The notes under the pieces were generated by a model that worked only from the letters and a program-made list of their open reading frames with translations, did not search any database and had not been told where the DNA came from. A program made the translations under genes and the position numbers. 5,948 nucleotides of DNA from Anaerotignum sp. (lineage in GTDB: Bacteria; Bacillota; Clostridia; Lachnospirales; Anaerotignaceae), in the NCBI GenBank assembly GCA_020024395.1, contig JAHHTV010000099.1:1-5948 (forward strand), in the 5' to 3' direction. Of this stretch, positions 1 to 5,948 are shown piece by piece. How positions within the stretch are numbered: position 1 is the first letter of the stretch; the number at the start of each line of letters is the position of its first letter.

Positions 1-2
1 AT

Positions 3-2705
3 TATGCACGTAGCGAAACCATGTTAAACGAATGTATACAACAAATATTTTCTACAACAGACCCTGATAAATCCATTGAAAACATACTTTATTATATTGG
101 TAAAACATTTTTTTGTGATCGTACATATATTTTTGAGTTAGAAAATAATCACTTGATGAGCGATACTTATGAATGGTGTGCAGAAGGCATTGTGCCACAA
201 AAAGATATGCTGCAACATGAGTCACAAGAAAGCATTGAGTGGTGGATACAAATGTTCCAAGAAAATAAAGTGGTTGTGATTGAAAATTTAGAAGATATCC
301 GTACAAAATATCCCTTGTCATATGCAATATTGAAACCACAAGATATTTCCACACTTGCAGTTGGCCCGATACATATGGAAGGACGGATTTTGGGCTTTAT
401 TGGTGTGGATAACCCAAATGTTGATATGTTGGAGTTGATTACACCGTTGTTAAATATCATTGGATATTTTGTTGCATCATTGTTGAAAAGACGGGATTTA
501 TTAAAACGATTGAATAATTTAAGTTTCCATGATGCATTGACAGGTGCGTTTAATCGTAATGCGATGTCAGAACATCATGTCAATCAATTACAAATGTTAT
601 CTGTGGGTGTGATATATTGTGATATTACGGGGCTAAAACGCACCAATGATACCATAGGGCATGATGCTGGTGACCAGATGATACAGCATTGTTATGGTCT
701 AATTCAGGAAACATTGTGTACAGATTGGATTTATCGTACAGGTGGTGATGAATTTGTGTCGGTGCATCCAAACTGTACAGAAGCGGATTTCCAAAAAAGT
801 GTAGAAGAATTACGAAACCGCATACGGGAAGATAAATACCATATTGCAGTGGGATATACTTGGTCTAATCAGCAACCATTAAATTTGGAAACGCTGATTT
901 CAAAAGCGGATAAGGTGATGTACCAAGATAAGCGAGAATATTATACACAAAATTATATGGTAAGAGACCGCAGAATGCCAGTTGACCGCAGAGAACAAGC
1001 ACAGGTGACACAAGAAGATGGCACAATCAAGACACCATTTCATCAATTTTTGACAACTATATATTATGATATGGAGTCTTTGTTCCAATCTATGGCAGAG
1101 CAAAATTCTTCCAGTTATTTTTATTTTGGAGATATGCAAAAAAATTTGTTTTATATCTCAGATAATATGCGGCAGGAATTTGGTTTTGAAAGCAATATGG
1201 TGCCAGGTTTGATACGTGTGTGGGCACAGCATATCAGTACATCAAAATTCAAAGAGCTGTATTGGAAAGATTTGAATGATATGATACAAAAAAAGCGTAC
1301 CATTCATGATTTGCGCTATCAGGTACGCAATGCAGCAGGAAACAATATATGGGTGCGTTGTTATGGGCTTTTGAAATGGAATGTAGACAAAACAAGACCA
1401 TTATTTCTTTCTGGGCGTATTACACATCAAGATGATGAATTTGTAGTAGACCCTGTTACCAATTTTCCAAGGGTATCTGTGGTGTTTCATGGATTGAACG
1501 AAATCGAAAAAAAGGGCAAACAAGCACTTGTGATTGGTTTTAGTGTCAATAATATTACAGAAATCAATAATACAAGAGGGCGTTCTTATGCAGACCGTTT
1601 ATTGAAAAATATCGCAGATAGTTTGATGGAAAAACTTTCAGACAAAATGTTTTTCTATCGCTTGGAAGGTATGCGTTGCATGGCTTTGGTGGATACAGAG
1701 TGTCAAGAAAGTGGAGAAGAATTGGTGCAACAAATGCGAGATATCATTCAAAATTGCTATAAAGCAATGGGGATTTCTATGCATTGTTCCTGTTCTTTTG
1801 CATTGATAAGATATCCATCGCCTGCCATTACATCAGAGAATTTTTTGGAACACATTGTTTCGCTCATTCGGGTGGCAAAACAAGAAGTCAACAAACCTTA
1901 TGTGGATTATTCTACAACAAGCGTACACCGTATCAAACAAATGTCAAATATGGCAATGAAATTACACCAAGATGTGTTGCATAATATGGAACATTTTCGG
2001 GTTGTCATTCAGCCAGCAGTTGCGGCAAAAGATGGGCATATCATTGGCGGCGAAATATTGTTGCGTTGGAGTTTTGAAGGGGAAGATATTTCTCCTGCGA
2101 TATTCATTCCCATGTTAGAAAAAGAAAATGTCATGCATATTGTAGGAAGATGGGTGTTTGAGCAAGCGGTGCGTAGTTGTGTGCGTATGATAACATACAT
2201 TCCGTATTTTTGTATTGCGTTTAATGTAAGTGCATATCAGTTGGCAGATGAAGCATTTACAGATATTATGGAGCAGATATTACAAAAATATCATCTACCA
2301 GGAAAACATTTGATTGCAGAAATGACAGAAAGTTGTTTGGATGAACAGCCAGAGAGATTGACATATTTTATGGATATGTGTAAAAAAATGGGTATACAGA
2401 TTGCATTGGACGATTTTGGCAGTGGATATTCTTCTTTGAGAATGTTGTTGCGGTATCCATGTGATGTGATAAAGCTTGACCGTTCTTTGTTGCTGGAAAT
2501 TACAAAATCAGAAGAAAAATTGCAGTTTATACGCAGTATTGTATATGCATGTCATCAATTTGGCAAAAGAGTCTGTATGGAAGGTGTGGAGAATGCAGAG
2601 CAAAACGCTATGATACAAAATACAGGATGTGATATGATACAAGGGTATCATTACTATTACCCAATGGAATTATCTGAATGGTATCGTTTGCTTAGCAAAA
2701 TGTAA
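3..2705 (+). CDS. GAF-GGDEF-PAS-GGDEF-EAL cyclic-di-GMP cyclase/phosphodiesterase, 5' end probably outside window
   Basis: Probable bifunctional cyclic-di-GMP enzyme: GGDEF domains make c-di-GMP from two GTP and EAL domains hydrolyse it to pGpG. No membrane segment is seen, so it is probably cytoplasmic. Numbering from the ATG at base 21 (894 residues to the stop): GAF-like sensor about 10-155 (CDRTYIFE at 32-39); first GGDEF about 165-310 with D201, K206, N209-D210, G213-H214, G217-D218, GGDEF at 241-245 and MYQDK at 300-304; PAS-like fold about 365-470; second, degenerate GGDEF about 477-625, where the signature reads EGMRC (549-553); EAL about 645-890. The EAL motif reads EIL (678-680), but the usual catalytic set is present: E678, N735, E767, D797-D798, K818, E854 and Q874, with loop DFGSGYSSL at 798-806. 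The inhibitory I-site is absent from the first GGDEF (LCTD at 232-235 in place of RxxD). The frame stays open to base 3 and no Shine-Dalgarno precedes the ATG, so I infer an N-terminal truncation by the window edge. It ends with tandem stops TAATAA just before a hairpin. Domain identity is firm; which activity dominates is not known. Confidence 0.93.
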   Translation, partial: YARSETMLNECIQQIFSTTDPDKSIENILYYIGKTFFCDRTYIFELENNHLMSDTYEWCAEGIVPQKDMLQHESQESIEWWIQMFQENKVVVIENLEDIRTKYPLSYAILKPQDISTLAVGPIHMEGRILGFIGVDNPNVDMLELITPLLNIIGYFVASLLKRRDLLKRLNNLSFHDALTGAFNRNAMSEHHVNQLQMLSVGVIYCDITGLKRTNDTIGHDAGDQMIQHCYGLIQETLCTDWIYRTGGDEFVSVHPNCTEADFQKSVEELRNRIREDKYHIAVGYTWSNQQPLNLETLISKADKVMYQDKREYYTQNYMVRDRRMPVDRREQAQVTQEDGTIKTPFHQFLTTIYYDMESLFQSMAEQNSSSYFYFGDMQKNLFYISDNMRQEFGFESNMVPGLIRVWAQHISTSKFKELYWKDLNDMIQKKRTIHDLRYQVRNAAGNNIWVRCYGLLKWNVDKTRPLFLSGRITHQDDEFVVDPVTNFPRVSVVFHGLNEIEKKGKQALVIGFSVNNITEINNTRGRSYADRLLKNIADSLMEKLSDKMFFYRLEGMRCMALVDTECQESGEELVQQMRDIIQNCYKAMGISMHCSCSFALIRYPSPAITSENFLEHIVSLIRVAKQEVNKPYVDYSTTSVHRIKQMSNMAMKLHQDVLHNMEHFRVVIQPAVAAKDGHIIGGEILLRWSFEGEDISPAIFIPMLEKENVMHIVGRWVFEQAVRSCVRMITYIPYFCIAFNVSAYQLADEAFTDIMEQILQKYHLPGKHLIAEMTESCLDEQPERLTYFMDMCKKMGIQIALDDFGSGYSSLRMLLRYPCDVIKLDRSLLLEITKSEEKLQFIRSIVYACHQFGKRVCMEGVENAEQNAMIQNTGCDMIQGYHYYYPMELSEWYRLLSKM

Positions 2706-2710
2706 TAAAT

Positions 2711-2745
2711 AAAAAAGTGGCATTGTGTATACAATGCCACTTTTT
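2711..2745. terminator. Bidirectional intrinsic terminator between convergent genes
   Basis: A perfect 10-bp stem, GTGGCATTGT (2717-2726) with ACAATGCCAC (2731-2740), closes a 4-base GTAT loop. It is flanked by six A (2711-2716) and five T (2741-2745), so either strand gives a hairpin followed by a U-tract. It starts 5 bases after the stop of the cyclic-di-GMP enzyme gene and its T-tract ends 2 bases before the stop of the SLH gene on the other strand. The 42-base gap holds nothing else, so one element probably terminates both transcripts. Confidence 0.9.
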
Positions 2746-2747
2746 GC

Positions 2748-5700
2748 TTATTTAGATGTTATATTACCATCTTTGTCTACATGGAAAGATTTTGTAATTG
2801 GTTGGTCTGTATTTGTAATAACAGCTTCAAATGTGTAATCACCTTCGGATAATTTAGTATTTACCACAGAAACAGAGTGTTCTTCTGGTTTCAAAGAATT
2901 TTCCATAGCAACACAGATTTTTCTAGTGCCGAAAATGATTTCTCCATTTCCTGTAATTTTTACAGTACTATTGGAGAACAACTGGAATCCAGTATCATTT
3001 TTGTTCATGGTAACAGTTAATATATGACCTGTTCCAAAGGGAGGGCAATTTTGTTCGCCAACAGAGCCTGTGATACTTACAATCTGATACTCACCTGCTT
3101 CTGGTTCTGGTTTATCAGGTTTTGGTGTTACAGCATCTGGAATTTTTACATAATCAAATGTAAAAGGTCTATTTCCCAGTGCATCTTCCCCAAAGAAACA
3201 GAAATACAAACCTTGTTCTACATCAGCAGCTTTGTCTGTGAAATCAATATCAAAAGAATATGTACCAGCCGTAGCAAATTCTTTGATTTCATGTTTTGCA
3301 TCTAATATTTGTTTGGGGTTCTTTGGTGTACCGCCACCTGCATCGAAATCACTGCCTTTGAGTACTGTCCAATACATTTTACCTGCTTCGCTTGTTGTGA
3401 ATATGACACTTGCTTTTTTGTCTTCAAAACGCACGATATCGGATTTGTGTACTGTAATGGTAGGCGCAGACAAATCAGAAGAAAATTTCTTTACAGCAGT
3501 TGTGCCATCATCAAATGTAATGGTAAGTGTAAAGTTTGTATCATCAATCACATGACCTGCTTTTATAAATACTTCATAATTTTGTTTGTCACTGCTGTTG
3601 ATACTACCCAAAGGAATATCACCTTTTGGACAATTCAATTTGAAGTTTTTGCTTGTCAGTTGTGTATCTGTTGGTTGGCTCAATGCCACTTTCAAATAAA
3701 TATGTTCGCCAAAGAAATCAGGATTGTCAACACGATGTGATGTAATGTTATCAATGCTAATAGCACCGGTTGGCGGTGTTTGTGTAGGTTCACTTGCAAT
3801 CTGCAAAGATTTTACAGATGTCACTTTTTCATCAATGCCTTTTGCCACATAGTACATGGTATAAGCAGTGTGTTCTTTTAATTGTGTAATCTGGAATGTA
3901 TTACCATTTGCTTTCATTTCTGTTTGCACACCGTTTTTGATAATATCTTCTGCTGTAGGTTCATCATTGGCAACCACACGCCAGCTTGTTGGTTCTTCTG
4001 GTTTGAGCATATAGTAGAATGTTCCTGCAATGTCAGATTTATAGAAAAAGTCTGCTGTAGTTGTTGTGGTACGAGTCATATCTTGGTCTGTGATTGCAGG
4101 GCAATCATATTTGCTTTCAAAATTATAAGTCAGCAATGTACCATCTTCCAATTTTAATCCTAACTGATAAGTGTTGTCATTGTAGAAAGCTGTATGCAAA
4201 TCATATACAATATTGTCTTTTGTTTCTACGCTCAAAATGGTCATGTTTTTACCAGCACCTGTACAAATGATGGTAAATTGGTCTTTTGTCAATGGTTTGT
4301 CAGATGCATGGTTTAATGTCATACGAACCAAGCCATTTTCCACAGACTCTACTTTTGCAATCGCCAATTTTTCAGGTCTGGAAGGACGATGACCACCACC
4401 GCCACCACCAGAACTGGAAGAACCAGAGCCGCTGGATGGTTTTTGAGAGGGTGTGTTTGCTGTGGAAGAATTACCTGGTTTTACATTTTGTCCGCCTACT
4501 GTGACATTGGAAGTGCCTTCGCCTGCGGATACCTTTGTACCATTTGTATTGACAGCGATATTGTTTGCATTTGCTTTGACATCACTGACTTTACCTTCCC
4601 CAGATATTTTTGCACCATCTGCTTGAATTTGTATGGTGTTGATGGTGGCATTTTTTGCAACAGATATATCTGTATTTTTGGCATTGTCTGCAACTTCTAC
4701 ATTTTTGATGACGCTTTGTCCTGACAATGCAACAGAGGCATCAGATGCCATTACAGAAATGGTGTCGATTTGAGCATTTTGTGCAGTTAATTTTGCAGAA
4801 CCAGCCACAGTGACACTTGGTACATTACCTGTTACAATCGCTTCGGTAGATTTTTTGCCAACGGTTATATTGCCCACTTTGGCATTGCCCTCTACGGCAA
4901 TACGAACTGCCGCATTATCACGTTCCATTACAACATTACTCAATACAGAATTGCCTACAACATGAATGGAGTTTGCACCACCACCACGAATGAGTGTGCG
5001 TCCTTTTACTGTCACGTTTTCCAATGTGACATTGCCATCTTTTACCCCTTCGGATAAAATCAAATCTCCATCGATGACAGCATCTTTCAAAACAACATCT
5101 TGTGTATTGACAACAACTGTACCATTTGCAGATTGTGAAAAACTGCCAGATGTATCATAGTAGCCGCTTAACAAATGGTTCAGTATTGTGACAACTTCCG
5201 CACGTGTGATAGATGCAGTGGGGCGGAATGCATTTGTGCTGTCAATATATCCTTTTTGCATGAAAGCACAGACACTGCCTTTTGCCCAATTTGCAATATC
5301 ATTTGCATCAGATACAGAAATATTGCCATTTGTTGCTTCTATGTCAAAAGCTCTTGCCATCATGGCAACGGCTTCTTGTCTGGATATGGCATCTGTGGGA
5401 CGAACTTTTCCGTCTGCACCATACAACACGCCTGCACGTCCTGCTTTTAATATGGCATCTGTGTAAAATGCTTGTCCCAAGTCACTGAATGTATTTTCTG
5501 TTTTTTGTTGATATTTCATCACATTGGTTAATATAACAGCCATTTCACCTCTTGTGATGGTATCATTGGGACGGAAGTTACCTGCATAACCGTTTACAAT
5601 ATGATAACCACTCATGCGTTCAATCGCATTTGCCGCCCAGTGACCATTTGTGTCCTGAAATACTGTGCCAGCTGCTTGGGCTTGTGTGTTACCTGCCAAC

Positions 5701-5753
5701 AACAATGTACATAATCCGACAGTAGTTGACAGCACAATTTTGTTTACCTTCAT
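2748..5753 (-). CDS. Secreted SLH-domain surface protein with beta-helix and repeated beta-rich modules
   Basis: A 1001-residue exported protein expected to sit on the cell wall. Residues 1-27 form a signal peptide: K2 and K5, a hydrophobic core at about 6-20, and a probable cleavage after AQA (25-27). Three SLH domains follow at about 31-75, 89-135 and 148-195, with the signatures ITRGE (66-70), ISRQE (123-127) and ITRAE (182-186). Such triplets bind secondary cell-wall polymer non-covalently. Residues 210-425 are short alternating V/I/T strands with GDLILSEG (229-236) and RGGGANSI (256-263), read as a right-handed beta-helix seen in other SLH proteins. A Ser/Gly/Pro linker (426-460, six Gly at 449-454) leads to five beta-rich Ig/fibronectin-like modules, A-B-A-B-A, to the C-terminus. 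There is no LPxTG motif, lipobox or C-terminal membrane helix, and no recognised catalytic domain, so an adhesive or structural role is the inference. The start is supported by GAGGGGG eight bases upstream and by the signal peptide. Ligand and exact role are unknown. Confidence 0.95.
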   Translation of the reverse strand: MKVNKIVLSTTVGLCTLLLAGNTQAQAAGTVFQDTNGHWAANAIERMSGYHIVNGYAGNFRPNDTITRGEMAVILTNVMKYQQKTENTFSDLGQAFYTDAILKAGRAGVLYGADGKVRPTDAISRQEAVAMMARAFDIEATNGNISVSDANDIANWAKGSVCAFMQKGYIDSTNAFRPTASITRAEVVTILNHLLSGYYDTSGSFSQSANGTVVVNTQDVVLKDAVIDGDLILSEGVKDGNVTLENVTVKGRTLIRGGGANSIHVVGNSVLSNVVMERDNAAVRIAVEGNAKVGNITVGKKSTEAIVTGNVPSVTVAGSAKLTAQNAQIDTISVMASDASVALSGQSVIKNVEVADNAKNTDISVAKNATINTIQIQADGAKISGEGKVSDVKANANNIAVNTNGTKVSAGEGTSNVTVGGQNVKPGNSSTANTPSQKPSSGSGSSSSGGGGGGHRPSRPEKLAIAKVESVENGLVRMTLNHASDKPLTKDQFTIICTGAGKNMTILSVETKDNIVYDLHTAFYNDNTYQLGLKLEDGTLLTYNFESKYDCPAITDQDMTRTTTTTADFFYKSDIAGTFYYMLKPEEPTSWRVVANDEPTAEDIIKNGVQTEMKANGNTFQITQLKEHTAYTMYYVAKGIDEKVTSVKSLQIASEPTQTPPTGAISIDNITSHRVDNPDFFGEHIYLKVALSQPTDTQLTSKNFKLNCPKGDIPLGSINSSDKQNYEVFIKAGHVIDDTNFTLTITFDDGTTAVKKFSSDLSAPTITVHKSDIVRFEDKKASVIFTTSEAGKMYWTVLKGSDFDAGGGTPKNPKQILDAKHEIKEFATAGTYSFDIDFTDKAADVEQGLYFCFFGEDALGNRPFTFDYVKIPDAVTPKPDKPEPEAGEYQIVSITGSVGEQNCPPFGTGHILTVTMNKNDTGFQLFSNSTVKITGNGEIIFGTRKICVAMENSLKPEEHSVSVVNTKLSEGDYTFEAVITNTDQPITKSFHVDKDGNITSK
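2751..4373 (-). repeat. Diverged A-B-A-B-A protein module repeat in the SLH protein C-terminal half
   Basis: Approximate modules by residue: A1 461-549, B1 550-655, A2 663-760, B2 761-872, A3 886-1001. A1 and A2 share LT-x2-x-F (488-493 and 699-704), a following Cys (C497, C708), a late LEDGT / FDDGT turn (535-539, 747-751) and a closing PAIT / PTIT (552-555, 764-767). B1 and B2 share a strand ending in AGTFYYMLK / AGKMYWTVLK (576-584, 790-799) and a Tyr-rich strand near YTMYYVAKG / LYFCFFGED. A3 shares the early FG-x-H pattern of A2 (680-684 and 906-910). DNA-level identity is low, so the duplication is old. Confidence 0.65.
4374..4478 (-). other. Ser/Gly/Pro-rich linker segment
   Basis: This segment encodes residues 426-460. 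It is rich in Ser, Gly, Pro, Thr and Asn, with a Ser run at 445-448, six Gly at 449-454 and a basic end HRPSRP (455-460). The six Gly codons lie at 4392-4409 as GGT/GGC repeats. It is probably a flexible hinge between the wall-proximal beta-helix and the exposed A/B modules. Confidence 0.85.
4479..5126 (-). repeat. Degenerate short-strand repeat coding a beta-helix-like region
   Basis: Residues 210-425 of the surface protein are a run of short strands of the type x-V-x-V separated by Gly/Asn/Ala turns, for example NVTLENVTV (241-249), GNITVGK (294-300), SVTVAGSA (313-320) and NVTVGGQ (416-422). The repeat is structural rather than exact at the DNA level. Its opening, with GDLIL and RGGGANSI, resembles a segment I recognise from SLH proteins of Paenibacillus and Clostridia. 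I infer a stalk or a platform built of stacked beta coils. Confidence 0.7.
5169..5663 (-). other. Three tandem SLH domains (cell-wall anchor)
   Basis: This segment encodes residues 31-195 of the surface protein. Each SLH unit has an aromatic/acidic opening (VFQD at 31-34, FSD at 89-91, SDAND at 148-152), a central Gly turn, an RP or RPT element (61-62, 118-120, 177-179) and a T/S-R-x-E signature (67-70, 124-127, 183-186). Three units are the usual number for a complete cell-wall polymer-binding trimer, so the anchor looks intact. Confidence 0.93.
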
Positions 5754-5758
5754 TTTTT

Positions 5759-5766
5759 CCCCCTCT
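5759..5766 (-). promoter_or_regulatory. Ribosome binding site of the SLH protein gene
   Basis: Reading the minus strand, AGAGGGGG is followed by five A and then ATG at 5753-5751. The GAGG core sits eight bases from the start codon, a normal Gram-positive spacing. It fixes the start, which also begins a proper signal peptide. Confidence 0.85.
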
Positions 5767-5806
5767 TTCTTTTGATTATAAATAAAAGGTTACAAATATT
5801 TATTTT

Positions 5807-5835
5807 ATTATACATGATTTCTGAGTGCTTGTATA
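5807..5835 (-). promoter_or_regulatory. Sigma-A-type promoter for the SLH protein gene
   Basis: On the minus strand, -35 TATACA (5835-5830, four of six consensus bases) is followed by a 17-base spacer and a perfect -10 TATAAT (5812-5807). Transcription would start near base 5800, giving a leader of roughly 45 bases. An A/T-rich stretch just upstream of the -35 (about 5842-5862, with a 7-base A tract on this strand) could act as an UP element. The region is AT-rich, so chance matches occur, but the perfect -10, exact spacing and position favour a real promoter. Confidence 0.65.
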
Positions 5836-5851
5836 GAAACGATATATTTTT

Positions 5852-5880
5852 TTGAAATTTGTTGCTATTTATGGTAGATT
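5852..5880 (+). promoter_or_regulatory. Candidate divergent promoter facing the right edge
   Basis: On the plus strand, TTGAAA (5852-5857, five of six) is followed by a 17-base spacer and TAGATT (5875-5880, four of six), with TG at 5872-5873 placed as an extended -10. Transcription would run out of the window from about base 5887. No gene is visible there: AAAGGA at 5921-5926 is too far from the last ATG at 5946 to be its clear ribosome binding site. The match may be chance in AT-rich DNA. Confidence 0.35.
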
Positions 5881-5948
5881 TTGAAAAATGATGCATTTTT
5901 TTGTGTCATATTGCATAAAAAAAGGATTTAGTACATAAAATTGTCATG

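Noticed and set aside
52..460. Minus-strand frames of about 100 codons opposite the GAF region
   Set aside because: They lie opposite a conserved GAF-coding region and have no ribosome binding site or domain, so they are shadows.
2748..2800. Sortase LPxTG anchor at the C-terminus of the SLH protein
   Set aside because: The end of the protein has no LPxTG, no hydrophobic segment and no basic tail; the SLH domains are the anchor.
3309..3740. 143-codon plus-strand frame inside the SLH gene, and similar overlapping frames at 4389-4724 and 5175-5450
   Set aside because: They are antisense shadows of a strongly supported protein, with Cys/Phe/Ile-rich low-quality translations, no ribosome binding sites and no recognisable domain.
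5700..5753. Lipoprotein signal at Cys15 of the SLH protein
   Set aside because: The residue before Cys15 is Leu and Gly is at -2, so there is no lipobox; an AQA signal peptidase I site follows the hydrophobic core.
5895..5924. Possible hairpin from the T7 (5896-5902) and A7 (5917-5923) tracts
   Set aside because: Only T/A pairs form, the flanking bases do not extend the stem, and no G/C-rich part exists; it does not look like a terminator.
5754..5948. Cyclic-di-GMP or other riboswitch ahead of the SLH gene
   Set aside because: The predicted leader is only about 45 bases and AT-rich. The conserved GEMM core was not found, nor any strong stem ahead of the ribosome binding site.
5921..5948. 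Start of a plus-strand gene at ATG 5946-5948 after AAAGGA
   Set aside because: The AAAGGA is about 19 bases from the ATG, too far, and only one codon is visible, so nothing can be supported.

Overview
The window looks like ordinary chromosome from an AT-rich, Gram-positive anaerobe of the Bacillota, most likely class Clostridia. The evidence is the low-GC codon usage, a large GAF/GGDEF/PAS/EAL signalling protein of a kind common in Lachnospiraceae and relatives, a three-domain SLH cell-wall anchor, a GAGGGGG-type ribosome binding site and an A6/T5-flanked hairpin terminator. Genus cannot be fixed from the sequence; an Anaerotignum/Lachnospiraceae-like source is a guess.

Layout: two large convergent genes fill nearly everything. 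Bases 3-2705 (+) encode a multidomain cyclic-di-GMP enzyme, GAF - GGDEF (intact) - PAS-like - GGDEF (degenerate) - EAL (all catalytic residues present). Its reading frame is open to the left edge and the first ATG (base 21) has no ribosome binding site, so the true N-terminus probably lies outside the window. Bases 2706-2747 are a 42-base convergent gap with one symmetrical hairpin that can terminate both genes. Bases 2748-5753 (-) encode a 1001-residue secreted surface protein: signal peptide, three SLH domains, a right-handed beta-helix-like region, a Ser/Gly/Pro linker, and a C-terminal half made of an A-B-A-B-A series of diverged beta-rich modules. Bases 5754-5948 are an AT-rich intergenic region with the SLH gene's ribosome binding site and a good sigma-A promoter (TATACA-N17-TATAAT). 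A weaker, oppositely oriented promoter candidate may serve a gene beyond the right edge.

How they may work together: the first protein would make or degrade cyclic di-GMP in response to signals sensed by its GAF and PAS domains. The second would be attached non-covalently to secondary cell-wall polymer and project its beta-rich modules outward. Cyclic di-GMP controls surface proteins in some Clostridia, but nothing here (no riboswitch, no shared promoter, opposite strands) shows that this enzyme controls this surface protein. No mobile element, CRISPR array, tRNA or rRNA was seen, and no clearly new biological system. The most unusual item is the repeated C-terminal module set of the SLH protein.
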